NCBI RefSeq assembly: GCF_005144745.1
Contig: NZ_SWKK01000002.1
Location: 34,212 to 98,211, forward strand
DNA from: Flavobacterium sp. ASW18X
GTDB lineage: Bacteria > Bacteroidota > Bacteroidia > Flavobacteriales > Flavobacteriaceae
Reading direction: 5' to 3'
Length of the DNA: 64,000 nucleotides
This document shows positions 16,212-27,200 of the stretch, piece after piece. The notes below the pieces were generated by a model. That model did not search any database and was not told where the DNA came from. It worked only from the letters and a program-made list of their open reading frames with translations. Both the position numbers and the translations under genes were made by a program. Numbering within the stretch: the stretch's first letter is position 1; each line of letters starts with the position of its first letter.

Positions 16212-16757
16212 ATGATAACAATTCTGTCGGGTTCAAATAGAAATGACAATCATACCTTAAAGTTTGCGCAATTAGCTAAACAGTTGTTGCAAAAAACAAC
16301 AAAAGAAGAGGTTGTATTGGTAGATATGGCCGCGCTCGCTAGTTGGAGTGTAACAGGAGATATGTACGGAAATACATCACAACCAGCGGTTATTAAACAG
16401 TTGCAAGATGAAATAATAATTCCAAGTCAAAAATTTTGGTTTTTTGTTCCAGAATATAATGGTAGTTATCCGGGGATAGTGAAGTTGGTTTTAGATGCCA
16501 TTTCCGTGAGAGATTCCAAAGAAAGTTTTCAAAATAAGAAAGCTATTGTAACAGGTGTTGCATCTGGCAGGGCTGGTAATTTAAGAGGAATGGACCATTT
16601 GGCAGATGTTTTAAATCATTTAGGAATGTTTGTACATCCTAATAAATTACCCATTTCTTCAATTTATAAGTATATGGATGATAATAAGATGGTTGTAGGT
16701 GAAGAAATAAAAGAGTTGTTACAAAAGCAAATAAGTCAATTGCTAAACTTTAATTAA
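16212..16757 (+). CDS. NAD(P)H-dependent FMN reductase (SsuE/SmoA-like role)
   Basis: A 181-residue flavodoxin-fold flavin reductase. The N-terminal ILSGSNRNDNHTLKFA loop binds the FMN phosphate and the VPEYNGSYPG motif contacts the isoalloxazine ring, both hallmarks of NADPH-dependent FMN reductases. Two-component alkanesulfonate and sulfoquinovose monooxygenases need such a partner to supply FMNH2. The gene is divergent from the monooxygenase operon and shares the LacI-type operator. It is followed 3 bp later by the GH13 gene, so the two are co-transcribed. Confidence 0.88.
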   Translation: MITILSGSNRNDNHTLKFAQLAKQLLQKTTKEEVVLVDMAALASWSVTGDMYGNTSQPAVIKQLQDEIIIPSQKFWFFVPEYNGSYPGIVKLVLDAISVRDSKESFQNKKAIVTGVASGRAGNLRGMDHLADVLNHLGMFVHPNKLPISSIYKYMDDNKMVVGEEIKELLQKQISQLLNFN

Positions 16758-16760
16758 TAG

Positions 16761-18410
16761 ATGATGGAGCAAACTTGGTGGAAAGAAGCTGTAGTATACC
16801 AAATTTACCCTAGGAGTTTTAATGATACTACTGGGAGTGGTTTGGGTGATTTGATGGGTATAGTAGAAAAACTAGATTATTTAAAAAATTTAGGGGTAGA
16901 TGTACTTTGGCTATCTCCCATTTTTGGTTCTCCCGATGATGATAATGGTTATGATATTAGCGATTATAGAGATATTTCTGAGAAGTTCGGAGTAATGGCT
17001 CACTTTGATGTGTTACTAGAAGAAGCCCATAAAAGAGGTTTAAAGATAGTATTAGATTTGGTGGTAAATCATAGTTCTGATGAGCATCCGTGGTTTGTAG
17101 AGTCTAGAAAATCAGAAGACAATCCGTACCGTGATTATTATTTTTGGCGAAAAGAAAAACCAAGTAATTGGCAATCTTTTTTTGGAGGCGATTGTTGGGA
17201 ATATGATGCTACTACGGATGCTTATTACTTGCACCTCTTTTCTAAAAAACAACCAGACCTAAATTGGGAGAATCCTAAAGTAAGACAAGAAGTTTACGAT
17301 TTAATGACCTTTTGGTTAGATAAAGGTGTAGATGGTTTTAGAATGGATGTGATACCAATGATTTCTAAAAGATTGGATTTTCCAGATACAGACCCTAATG
17401 ATTTTACCGCAGCAATCAATGAGGTCTATACCAATGGGCCACGTTTGCACGAGTTTTTACAAGAAATGAATAAGGAGGTGCTTTCTAAGTATGATGCGCT
17501 GTCTATGGGAGAAGGTATTGGTGTTGATGCTGAGCAAGGTTTGTTATATACTTCTAGTAAACGAAAAGAGCTACAAATGGTGTATCATTTTGAGCATATG
17601 GCATTAGATTGGGGTAAAAGGGGGAAGTTTGATATTAAGCAGTGGCAATTGACGGAATTTAAATCCATTTTTAGACGTTGGGAAGCTACCTTAAAAGATG
17701 AAGGATGGGTTACCATTTTCTTGGATAATCATGACTTTCCTAGAATGGTATCTCGGTTTGGGAACGATACTACTTACAGAGTAGAATCTGCTAAATTACT
17801 AGCAACCTTATTGTTCTCTCAGAAAGGAACGCCTTGTATTTACCAAGGTAGTGAAATTGGAATGACCAATGTTCGGTATAATTCTGTGTCTGATTATGAT
17901 GATATAGAAATACGGAATAAAATAGCAGAGTGGCAGCAAGAAGGTAAAGATTTAAATGAACTCAAAGTGATATTACACCACATGGCAAGGGATAACGCGA
18001 GAACACCAATGCAGTGGAATAGGGAGGTACAAAGTGGTTTTACTTCTGGCAAACCATGGTTGGGTATTAATCCTAATTACACAACAATAAATGTAGAAAG
18101 TGCTATGGCTGATACGGATAGTATTTGGCATTACTACAAAAATATGTTGGCCTTGCGTAAAGAAGAAAAAACATTAGTCTATGGACAATTTACGGAGTAC
18201 ATGCAAAGTAGTGAGCAAGTTTACATATACCAGCGAAGCATGGATAAAAAAGCTTTTTTGGTATTACTGAATTTTTCTGATGAAAGTCAAATTCTAGATG
18301 CAGAAGTGCCAATGCAACTGATTAAAAGTAAGCGTATTGGCAACTATAATAGGGATGCCAACAAGGTTAATGTATTAAGGCCTTGGGAAGCGGTGATATA
18401 CGAATTATAG
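16761..18410 (+). CDS. GH13 alpha-glucosidase (oligo-1,6-glucosidase type)
   Basis: A 549-residue glycoside hydrolase with no signal peptide, so cytoplasmic. The GH13 catalytic triad is intact: nucleophile D196 in GFRMD, acid/base E251 in MGEGIG and D325 in DNHD. The NGYDISDYR and ARTPMQW segments, which hold the non-reducing-end glucose in this subfamily, are present. Usual neighbours of the catalytic residues differ (PMISK in place of NFISK; MGEGIG in place of GEMPG), hinting at altered substrate. In a sulfosugar locus it might release sulfoquinovose from an alpha-glycoside in place of the known GH31 or GH188 enzymes, or act on an accompanying alpha-glucoside. The start may be the second Met at 16764. 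Confidence 0.92.
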   Translation: MMEQTWWKEAVVYQIYPRSFNDTTGSGLGDLMGIVEKLDYLKNLGVDVLWLSPIFGSPDDDNGYDISDYRDISEKFGVMAHFDVLLEEAHKRGLKIVLDLVVNHSSDEHPWFVESRKSEDNPYRDYYFWRKEKPSNWQSFFGGDCWEYDATTDAYYLHLFSKKQPDLNWENPKVRQEVYDLMTFWLDKGVDGFRMDVIPMISKRLDFPDTDPNDFTAAINEVYTNGPRLHEFLQEMNKEVLSKYDALSMGEGIGVDAEQGLLYTSSKRKELQMVYHFEHMALDWGKRGKFDIKQWQLTEFKSIFRRWEATLKDEGWVTIFLDNHDFPRMVSRFGNDTTYRVESAKLLATLLFSQKGTPCIYQGSEIGMTNVRYNSVSDYDDIEIRNKIAEWQQEGKDLNELKVILHHMARDNARTPMQWNREVQSGFTSGKPWLGINPNYTTINVESAMADTDSIWHYYKNMLALRKEEKTLVYGQFTEYMQSSEQVYIYQRSMDKKAFLVLLNFSDESQILDAEVPMQLIKSKRIGNYNRDANKVNVLRPWEAVIYEL

Positions 18411-18411
18411 G

Positions 18412-19407
18412 TTAGGAAGATTCCCGTTCCATTAATTTGGGTAACAAAATATGTTGGGAGTGGATTACATTGTTTTTTTCAAGGTTGTCTAACAATACTT
18501 CCACTGCCAACGTGCCCATCTCATCACATTTTTGATCTATACTGCTTAATCTAGGATGGGTAAAATGTGTATAATCATTATTACCAAATCCTATTATTTT
18601 AATTTGTTCAGGTATGCTGTACCCGAGCAACCTTAAAATGTTCATGGTATGGACGCCATATTTATCACCATGGCAAAAAACACCATCTATATATGGGTGT
18701 TCTTTTAAAATTTGCTTTAATAATTTGGTGTCTTGATCTACATTAAAACTAAGAGATATGCTGTCATGGTAGCTAATAGGTGGCATGCTTTCTTTAATAG
18801 TGTTTTCAAAACCCTCTTTTCGTTTCTTAAAAATAGAAACATTATCTTCTCCTGCGATGTGTAATAATGCGGTACATCCAGCATCAATTAAATGCTGTGT
18901 AGCTATTTGTCCTCCCTTAAAATCATCCAATAAGACAACGCTTGCATTATCTAAGGCAGGCTTTCTGTCAAAAAACACTATGGGCGTACCTTCTTTTTGT
19001 AAATTTTCAAAAACAGAAAAATCAATAGTATTTTTAGAGGTAGAGACTAAGATGCCATCCACATTCAATTTTAATAACGATTCCAAAGCTGATTTTTCTA
19101 TTTCTGCAGATTCATGGGATTGCGTTATTATGGTGCTATAGCCGTTTGCGACTAGCTTCTTCTCAATACCATTGATAACGTTTCCAAAAAAGTAGTTGTT
19201 AATCTCTGGAACTAAAACACCGATAGTCATGCTTTTACCGCTGCGTAAAGCCGCCGCAATACGGTTGTGTCTGTAGTTGAGTTGCTCTGCCGCTTTTAAA
19301 ACTTTGCGTTTGGTTTTAGCGGATACTAGATTACTATCATTAAAAACTCGGGAAACTGTTGCCAGCGAAAGCCCAGTCATTTTAGAAATTTCTTTAATGC
19401 CTGCCAT
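18412..19407 (-). CDS. LacI-family transcriptional regulator
   Basis: A 331-residue regulator. An N-terminal helix-turn-helix (MAGIKEISKMTGLSLATVSR) and hinge helix (KVLKAAEQLNY) are followed by a periplasmic-binding-protein-like sensor domain. The start at 19407 gives the standard LacI N-terminus; the longer upstream frame is not needed. It lies between the GH13 gene (convergent, 1 bp from its stop) and susC (divergent). It is the obvious candidate to bind the TGTAAACGTTTACA-type palindromes at 5761, 16140, 19534 and 28473. The effector would be the sulfosugar or a derivative. Confidence 0.92.
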   Translation of the reverse strand: MAGIKEISKMTGLSLATVSRVFNDSNLVSAKTKRKVLKAAEQLNYRHNRIAAALRSGKSMTIGVLVPEINNYFFGNVINGIEKKLVANGYSTIITQSHESAEIEKSALESLLKLNVDGILVSTSKNTIDFSVFENLQKEGTPIVFFDRKPALDNASVVLLDDFKGGQIATQHLIDAGCTALLHIAGEDNVSIFKKRKEGFENTIKESMPPISYHDSISLSFNVDQDTKLLKQILKEHPYIDGVFCHGDKYGVHTMNILRLLGYSIPEQIKIIGFGNNDYTHFTHPRLSSIDQKCDEMGTLAVEVLLDNLEKNNVIHSQHILLPKLMERESS

Positions 19408-19533
19408 TGCAATGTGGTTGTGATAAGGGATAAATTTAACACAAATGCTTCGGTATTTATTGAAAAACAAAAAAATTGACCATAAAATTCCGAAAACGAT
19501 TTATTTATTGTGAATTTTTCATATAATTGTAAA

Positions 19534-19547
19534 TGTAAACGTTATCA
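19534..19547. promoter_or_regulatory. LacI-type operator upstream of susC
   Basis: TGTAAACGTTATCA matches 12 of 14 positions of TGTAAACGTTTACA. On the minus strand it reads TGATAACGTTTACATTT, nearly the same as the sites at 5761 and 16140. It lies 45 bp before the susC start in the divergent gap to the LacI gene, so it could serve both induction and autoregulation. Confidence 0.65.
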
Positions 19548-19592
19548 TTTTTAAGATAATTATTAAAAATGAGAAATAATCTAAACTGAAGA

Positions 19593-22496
19593 ATGAAAAC
19601 TAAAAACTTAAAAATGTTGAGTATGAGGGGGTATGGACTAACCCGAATATTCTGCACTTTACTATTCTTACTTGGGGCAAGTTCGTGGGGGTACGCTCAG
19701 CAATTGCAAGTCTCTGGTAAAGTATTAGAAAAAGGTACGGAAATTCCTGTTCCTGGTGCTGCCATTGTAGAAGACGGAACCAATAATGGTGTGGTGACGG
19801 ATTTTGATGGTAATTTTACGATTGAGCTAACTCAAGAAAATACTTCGTTACGCGTGTCTTTTTTGGGTTTTAAAACAGAACTAATTGCTGTAAAAGGTGA
19901 ATCTAATGTAACTATTTACATGGAAGAGTCTGGTCAGCAGTTAGATGAGGTGGTTATTATTGGTTACGGAGCTCAAAAACGTACAGATGTTACAGGAGCG
20001 GTTGCCAATTTAAAAGCAGAAGAATTTAACAAGGGGGTTGTAAATGCTCCAGAAGAATTGTTACAGGCAAAAGTGGCAGGTGTGCGTGTAACAACATCTA
20101 GTGGCGAGCCTGGTGCAGCAACCACAGTAACCATTAGAGGTGCTGGTGCTTTGCGTAGCGGGGATAGTCCTTTGTATGTTATAGATGGTGTGCCTATTAG
20201 TAACGCAGCAACATCACCAGGCGGTAGTAATATCTTAGGTTCAGGTTTGCCAGCTACCTCTGCTGCTAGCAATCCTATAGCGTTTTTAAATCCTAATGAT
20301 ATCGCTTCTATGGATGTGTTAAAAGATGCTTCTGCAACTGCAATCTACGGTTCCAGAGGTGCTAACGGGGTTATCTTAATAACAACCAAAAGGGGTAAAG
20401 GAGGTAAATCTAAAATTGATTTTAATCATTATACTGCTTTTTCTAAAATTGCCAATAAGCTAGAGGTGGGAACAGCCCAAGATTTTGGAGGAGGAGCAAT
20501 TGATACCGATTGGCAGGATCAGATTTTTAGAACAGGTATTACCAAAAATTATGGTCTTACCTACAGCACCTCGGGAGAAAAGTCGTCCGTGTTGGTGTCT
20601 TTATCTGCTTTTGATCAAGAAGGTATCATAGAAAAAAGCGGTTTAAAAAGGTATACAGGTAGACTTAATACTAGCTTTTTTGCCTTAGAAGATAACAAGC
20701 TTAAGATAGACTTTAATCTAATTGCGAGCCAGACAGAAAATAATAGTGTGCCAAGAACGGATAGTGCAGATACTACGGGAGAATTAATTACAAATACGTT
20801 AGGAGCGGTGCCAACAAGGCCTGTTTTAGATGCTAGCGGTAATTACTCTAGTGGAAGAACAAACCCAGTTGGGTTGCTAGCGTCTACTAATGATATTACT
20901 GAGACTAATCGTTTTTTAAGCAATTTAACTGCAACATATAGGTTTTCTCCAAATTTTAATTACCAAGTTAATTTAGGTGCGGATTACTCCAATGGTAAAA
21001 GAGAGCAAGAATTAATCCCTAACAATTTAGAGGGTGTTGCTAACAACGGAACGTATGCTGTTGGGGACGTAAGAGCAACAAACTTATTGTTCGAGAATTT
21101 TTTAACTTACAATTTAACAAAAGGGGATAATAACTTCAACTTCTTATTGGGTTATGCCAACCAAAGTTTTGAATTAGAATCTACTTCTAATTCTTATTTA
21201 GGTTTTGTATTGCCTAATGTTAGCGCCATAGACAATCCTACCAACGCTCCTTTATTAAGCGGATTGCCAAGGGGTACAAATTCTAGAACCATTTTGGAAT
21301 CAGTTTTTGGTAGAATTAATTATTCTTACGGAGACCGTTTAGATGTTTCTGCTTCGTTAAGAGCAGATGGTACTTCTAAATTTGCTAAAGGTAATAAGTG
21401 GGGTGTGTTCCCTGCTTTGGCAGCGTCTTACGCTTTAATAAATAACGGCGATGGAGCTATAAATACATTAAAAACAAGAGTAGGCTGGGGGCAAACAGGG
21501 AACCAGAATGTTCCTGGTAACCCTACACAAGATGCTTTTGAATATGTACAATTATCAGAAACGGAAGTAGGAGTTGCAAAAGTGGCAGAAGGAAATCCTG
21601 ATTTAGAGTGGGAAATTAGTAACCAATTTAATATTGGCGTAGATTTTAGTATGCTCAATAATCGTTTGTATGGTAGCCTAGATTACTTTAATAAAGTAAA
21701 TGAGAAAATGATTCTTTTTGTGGCATCAGAGCCGCCGGCTGTTTCTGGAGAGTGGATAAATTTACCAGGAGATATTACCAATAGCGGTTTAGAAGCATTT
21801 GTTAGTTATGATGTGGTAAAATCAGAAGATTTTAACTGGACACTATCTGCTAATGGAACTTACATTTCTAATGAGGTGAACTTAAGAGATGGAGAAGAAT
21901 TTATCACCGGAGCAATCAATGGTCCTGGGCTTAACGGTTCTTTTGTGCAAGTTGTAAGAAGTGGCGAAGCCTTAGGTTCTTTTCTGTTGCCAACTGCAAA
22001 TGCGGATGGTACGGTTTCTGAAGAAAGCACTATTCAAGGGTCTGGAATTCCAAATTTTGTTTACGGATTTAATACTAGTTTAAACTATAAACGTTGGGAT
22101 TTCTCTATGAACTTTTCTGGGGTAAGTGGCAATAAAATTTACAATAACACGGCACAGTTCTTAAACAACGTTGGGGATAATGTAACAAGAGAATTATTAA
22201 CAGAAACTAACGATATTCCGCCAGGAGCATCAGATTACTATTTAGAAGATGGTTCTTTCTTAAGGCTTGCCAATACTACTTTGGGGTATGATTTTGATGT
22301 TTCTAAAGTTGCGTTTTTGGATAAGTTTAGATTTTACATGACAGGTCAAAACTTATTTACTCTTACAGATTATAGCGGTTTTGATCCAGAGGTAAATACA
22401 CCAAGAACACAAAATGGAATTTTGTCTTACGGAATTGACTTTGCTGCATACCCAAGAGGAAGAACATTGATTTTAGGTATTAACGCATCATTCTAA
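19593..22496 (+). CDS. SusC-type TonB-dependent outer-membrane transporter
   Basis: A 967-residue outer-membrane importer. After a signal peptide (cleaved near AYA-QQ, about residue 35) come a carboxypeptidase-regulatory-like domain (VSGKVLEKGTEIPVPGAAI), a TonB box region (DEVVIIGYGAQKR) and a plug with the SusC signature (PLYVIDGVPISN and DVLKDASATAIYGSRGANGVI). A 22-strand barrel ends in the typical aromatic C-terminus (GINASF). It pairs with the SusD gene 18 bp downstream and would import an oligosaccharide or glycoside bound by that lipoprotein. The LacI-type operator upstream suggests sugar induction. The cargo, by context, may be a sulfoquinovose glycoside. Confidence 0.95.
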   Translation: MKTKNLKMLSMRGYGLTRIFCTLLFLLGASSWGYAQQLQVSGKVLEKGTEIPVPGAAIVEDGTNNGVVTDFDGNFTIELTQENTSLRVSFLGFKTELIAVKGESNVTIYMEESGQQLDEVVIIGYGAQKRTDVTGAVANLKAEEFNKGVVNAPEELLQAKVAGVRVTTSSGEPGAATTVTIRGAGALRSGDSPLYVIDGVPISNAATSPGGSNILGSGLPATSAASNPIAFLNPNDIASMDVLKDASATAIYGSRGANGVILITTKRGKGGKSKIDFNHYTAFSKIANKLEVGTAQDFGGGAIDTDWQDQIFRTGITKNYGLTYSTSGEKSSVLVSLSAFDQEGIIEKSGLKRYTGRLNTSFFALEDNKLKIDFNLIASQTENNSVPRTDSADTTGELITNTLGAVPTRPVLDASGNYSSGRTNPVGLLASTNDITETNRFLSNLTATYRFSPNFNYQVNLGADYSNGKREQELIPNNLEGVANNGTYAVGDVRATNLLFENFLTYNLTKGDNNFNFLLGYANQSFELESTSNSYLGFVLPNVSAIDNPTNAPLLSGLPRGTNSRTILESVFGRINYSYGDRLDVSASLRADGTSKFAKGNKWGVFPALAASYALINNGDGAINTLKTRVGWGQTGNQNVPGNPTQDAFEYVQLSETEVGVAKVAEGNPDLEWEISNQFNIGVDFSMLNNRLYGSLDYFNKVNEKMILFVASEPPAVSGEWINLPGDITNSGLEAFVSYDVVKSEDFNWTLSANGTYISNEVNLRDGEEFITGAINGPGLNGSFVQVVRSGEALGSFLLPTANADGTVSEESTIQGSGIPNFVYGFNTSLNYKRWDFSMNFSGVSGNKIYNNTAQFLNNVGDNVTRELLTETNDIPPGASDYYLEDGSFLRLANTTLGYDFDVSKVAFLDKFRFYMTGQNLFTLTDYSGFDPEVNTPRTQNGILSYGIDFAAYPRGRTLILGINASF

Positions 22497-22514
22497 TCAA
22501 ATAAAACTAATAGC

Positions 22515-24185
22515 ATGAAAAATAAAGCATTAATTTTTATGTTGGCGACGGCACTATTCTATGGTTGTTCAGACCTAGAAGAAGAGAATTTGTCGCAATT
22601 AAATAGAACAGATATAGAGGTTTTATTAGAAAACCCAAGCCAAGATTTTTTAAACACCTTAATCTCTGGTCTTTACAGTCCGCTGATTCCAAATTTTACA
22701 GAGCGCTTGGTTTTTAACTTGCAAGAAGCTTCTACGGATGAGGTTATTGTGCCTACAAGGTCCAGAGCAGATGGTGGTTCGGATTGGTTTGATGGTGGCC
22801 GTTACATTGCATTGCATACCCATACTTGGGGGCCAGAAGAAGTAACTTTAACAGATGTTTTTAACAACTTACAACAAGGAATTGCGGGCTGTTTAGAGAC
22901 GATAGATATTCTATCTTCTAATACAGAGAATGAAGATGTTCAGAATGCATTGGCAGAAGCACAGGGATTGTTAGCTTTCTACAGCTTTTACATGTTCGAT
23001 TTGTATGCCCAAGTACCTTATGTTGATGCAGAAACGGGTCAGAACACCGTGTTGACTGGGGAAGACGCTATTGCAGAAATAGAACGTTTGCTTACATCAG
23101 CTATTCCTTTATTAGGAGAGAAAGGAGCTTCTGCTTCTGGGACTAAATTTAATAAAGCTGCTGGGCAATCACTATTGGCTAAACTAAACCTAAATAAGGC
23201 TGTTTACAGAGATAGATATGCAGCGTCTTACAATTTTAGTGCAGCGGATATGGATGCGGTTATAGCGCAAACTACAGAAGTTATCAATACAGGCGGGTAT
23301 ACTTTAGCAACAGATTATTTTGGTTTGTTTGATGGGGATAACGATTCTAACTCCGCTTCTGATGAAATTATTTTTGCAGCGGATTTACAAGCAGGTGTTG
23401 CTGGGAACAGGGCATTTATTGCTATGACCCTAAGCCAAGGAATGTACGGTGCAGATGGGGGTAGTTTTAGAGGGTGGAATGGTTTTGCAACCACACCAGA
23501 CTTTGTAGATTCTTGGGATACTACAGACCCTAGATATTTTGAAGAAAATATACCACAAGAACCTGGAACAATTGCTCCAGAGGATTATGAATTAAATAGA
23601 GGAATTATAGTAGGCGTACAATATGGAGCGGTCCCTGTGGATCAAAATGATGTGCCTACAGAAGGGGGTAACTTTAGAAAGGATGAAGAGGGGAACATTG
23701 TTATTCAAGAATTACGGAATTTCTTAAGAGATAATGATGTTATCAATCACACTAAAGAAGTAGGCTTACAAGCAAACCAAGAACAAGGGGCAAGAGTATT
23801 TAAATATGGCTATGACACTCCTGGCCCTGGTAGATGGGATACAGATATTAATGTGCCTTTAATTCGCTTGGCAGATGCCTATTTAATGCGTGCAGAAGCA
23901 AAACTAAGAAATGGTGATGCTGCAGGTGCTCTAGAAGATGTAAATACCGTAAGAGCCGCTAGAGGTAGCGCTAGTTTAACAACCATTGATTTAGACGGTC
24001 TATTGGCAGAAAGAGGGTTTGAGTTTTACTGGGAGCAACAAAGAAGAACAGACCTTATTAGGTTTGGTAAATTTAATGATGCTTATACGGAAAAACCAGT
24101 TACCGAACCATTTGTAAGAGTGTACCCTATACCTAGAAATGCTCTTGCAGCAAGTTCTGTGCTAACCCAAAATCAAGGGTATTAA
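22515..24185 (+). CDS. SusD/RagB-type substrate-binding lipoprotein
   Basis: A 556-residue outer-membrane lipoprotein. The lipobox is FYGC (C18). SusD features include the N-terminal TPR-like helices, an RLADAYLMRAEAKLRNGDAAGALEDVNTVRAARG segment (positions about 450-490, given by its start RLADAYLMRAEA) and an ERGFEFYWEQQRRTDLIRFG-like block before a C-terminal PIPRNAL. It caps the SusC barrel and binds the substrate. It follows susC by 18 bp and is closed by a hairpin terminator at 24219. Confidence 0.93.
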   Translation: MKNKALIFMLATALFYGCSDLEEENLSQLNRTDIEVLLENPSQDFLNTLISGLYSPLIPNFTERLVFNLQEASTDEVIVPTRSRADGGSDWFDGGRYIALHTHTWGPEEVTLTDVFNNLQQGIAGCLETIDILSSNTENEDVQNALAEAQGLLAFYSFYMFDLYAQVPYVDAETGQNTVLTGEDAIAEIERLLTSAIPLLGEKGASASGTKFNKAAGQSLLAKLNLNKAVYRDRYAASYNFSAADMDAVIAQTTEVINTGGYTLATDYFGLFDGDNDSNSASDEIIFAADLQAGVAGNRAFIAMTLSQGMYGADGGSFRGWNGFATTPDFVDSWDTTDPRYFEENIPQEPGTIAPEDYELNRGIIVGVQYGAVPVDQNDVPTEGGNFRKDEEGNIVIQELRNFLRDNDVINHTKEVGLQANQEQGARVFKYGYDTPGPGRWDTDINVPLIRLADAYLMRAEAKLRNGDAAGALEDVNTVRAARGSASLTTIDLDGLLAERGFEFYWEQQRRTDLIRFGKFNDAYTEKPVTEPFVRVYPIPRNALAASSVLTQNQGY

Positions 24186-24218
24186 AAACCGCATATAGTT
24201 TAAGTTTAGTAAATTTTG

Positions 24219-24257
24219 ATAGCAGAGGGTTAAGTCGGTTCCTTCTGCTATTTTTTT
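24219..24257 (+). terminator. Intrinsic terminator after susD
   Basis: ATAGCAGAGG and CCTTCTGCTAT form an imperfect stem of about 10 bp, followed at once by seven T. It lies between the susD stop (24185) and the FG-GAP lipoprotein start (24275), so it may reduce transcription of the latter relative to susCD. Confidence 0.7.
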
Positions 24258-24274
24258 GTTTATTGGTAGATGAA

Positions 24275-27200
24275 ATGGGAATAAAATTTTTGAAAAGTAT
24301 TGTTTGGATTGCCTTAGTATATGTGGCAAGCTGTTCCTCAGAAAGGGATACAAAAGGTAATGATGAAAAGCGTTTTACCTTACTTTCTAGTTCCGTTACT
24401 GGGATAGATTTTAAAAATGAAATTACCAGCACCAATCAGTTTAATTTCTTAAATTATCCTTACATCTACAATGGTGGTGGTGTAGCTATTGGCGATATTA
24501 ATAACGACGGCTTGGAAGATGTATACTTAAGCGCCAATCAAAACAGCAATGCCCTCTATCTTAATCAGGGCAATTTTAAGTTTAAAGAGGTTACTAAAAA
24601 AGCAGGGCTAGAAGATAGTACTGGTTGGACCACAGGTATTTCAATGGTAGATATAAATGCAGACGGATATTTAGATATCTACGTATGTAAATCTGGTAAA
24701 ATAGACGTTCCCAGTCAGCGTGCTAATAAGCTATATATCAATAATGGTGATTTAACTTTTACAGAAGCAGCAAAAGAATACGGCTTGGCAGATACAGGTT
24801 TTGGTACACAAGCTTATTTTTTAGATTACGATTTAGATCAAGATATAGATGTATACATAGTAAATCACCGACCAGATTTTGGTAATCTAAAAAGTACAGC
24901 TACCATTATACAAGAAGCTTCAGATCAGTTGTACCGTAATGATAATGGCCAATTCATCAATGTGTCAAAAACTTCTGGAATACAAAATAAGGCATGGGGC
25001 TTAAGTGCAGCTATAGCCGATTTTAACGAAGATGGTTGGCCAGATGTTTATGTGTGTAATGATTTTTCTGAGCCAGACTTTCTGTACATCAATAACCAAA
25101 AAGGTGGGTTCACGGACCAAATATTAAAAACCATGGACCATATAAGTTTCAATAGTATGGGGTCTGATGTTGCAGATTTTGATAACGATGGTATGTTGGA
25201 TATAATGGTCTTGGATATGTCTGCAGAGGACCACGTTCGTAGTAAAACAAACATGCCCTCTATGAGTACAGAAGCTTTTGAAAATGCTGTAGCAAAAGGC
25301 TACCATTACCAATACATGTTTAATATGTTGCAATGGAACAGAGGAGGGGCTACCTTTTCTGAGATTGGACATATGGCACATGTTGCTAAGACAGATTGGA
25401 GTTGGGCGCCCCTTTTTGCAGATTTGGATAATGATGGACTAAAAGACCTCTTGGTGACTAATGGTATTAAAAAAGATGTTGGTAACGTAGATTTTAGAAA
25501 CACCCTTAATTCTAAAGTTAAAAATAAAGAGCCCATGTCTTTAAACAGTGTTTTGGATATGGTTCCTGCAAGTAAAATACCCAATTATGTGTTTCATAAC
25601 CAGGGAGACTTAACCTTTTCTAAGGTCCAAGAAGATTGGGGATTTGGCACCCCATCATTTTCTAATGGAGCCGCTTATGCAGATCTAGATAATGATGGCG
25701 ATTTGGATATTGTAGTAAATAATTTAGATGATTCAGCCTTTGTTTACCGCAATAATACAGAAGGCAACTTTTTACAATTGCAAATAACAGGTCCTAAAAA
25801 TAATCCACTAGGCTTAGGGGTTCAGGTGGTCGTAACAACAAATAAGGGGCAACAGATACAACAGATATATGCCAATAGAGGCTTTCAATCTTCCGTAAGT
25901 ACTAAGCTTCACTTTGGTTTAGGAGACGCATCAATAGAGAATGTAATGGTGTCTTGGCCAGATGGTAAAAAACAAGAACTGGGCAAGGTGCAAGCCAACC
26001 AAGTGCTAAAAATAGCGTATGCGGAGGCTAGGTTCAGTAAGGAGAATCAAAAGCAAGAACATCATCATTTAAATAAGGTGGACTTAAAAACAAATGGTTT
26101 GGACTACCAGCATCAAGAGCAGCCCTATAATGATTACGCTCAACAGTTATTACTCCCTTATAAAATGTCTCAAAGTGGCCCATATATGGCAGTGGCAGAT
26201 GTAAATGCAGACGGCTTAGAAGACCTCTATGTTGGGGGTGCCCAAGGGCAAGAAGCTAGTTTATATATACAATTAACCGACGGAAGTTTTAAAAAACAAA
26301 TTCAGCAAGCCTTTATTAAAGATGCTATGTTTGAAGATTTAGAAAGCCTCTTTTTTGATTATGATAAGGATGGAGACTTAGACCTCTATGTGGTTAGTGG
26401 AGGTAATGAGAAAAAGGCAAATGCGGACTTTTATCAAGATAGACTATACAATAATGATGGTCTGGGAAATTTTAGCAAAACTATTGGAGTCCTTCCAAAA
26501 ATTTCAATAGCAGGACAGGTGGTAAAAACGGCAGACATAGATAATGATGGTGATTTGGATTTATTTGTAGGCGGTAGGCATGTGCCTTGGGCGTATCCAT
26601 CCACACCAAAATCTTTAATCTTGAGAAATGATGGTAATAGGTTCACAGAAATTAGCGATAATAGTTTAAAGCTACAGCAGCCTTTAGGCATGGTTACGGA
26701 TGCTTTGTTTACAGATGTAGATGATGATGGTGACAAAGACTTGTTGGTGGTAGGTGAATGGATGCCAATTACAATTTTGCAAAATGACAACGGCATCTTT
26801 AAATCTCAAGATAGTGTAGGTTTGGAAGAAAGTACAGGATTGTGGTCTGCTGTAGAAGCTGCGGATGTGGATGGAGATGGGGACGTGGATTATCTGGTGG
26901 GGAATCTTGGGCTAAATACAAAATACAAGGCCGGTGCATCTCATGTTTTTGAGGTATACGGTGACGATTTTGATGATTCTGGCAGTTTTGATATTGTCTT
27001 AGTAAACCAATACAAAGATAAATTAGTACCAGTGAGAGGTAAACAGTGTTCCAGTGAACAGATACCATTTATCAGCCAAAAATTTTCTACCTATGAGGCA
27101 TTTGCTAATGCTTCTGTAGAAGAGGTCTATGGAATAGAAGCGTTGGCAGAGGCTATCCATTATAAAGCCAATAATTTAGCTAGCGTTTGGCTAGAAAATT

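Noticed and set aside
16212..16757. FMN reductase taken as a simple sulfonate (ssu) system with the monooxygenase
   Set aside because: SusC/D, LacI, GH13 and an SGLT symporter share the same operator type, and no ssuABC transporter is present, so a sulfosugar fits better.
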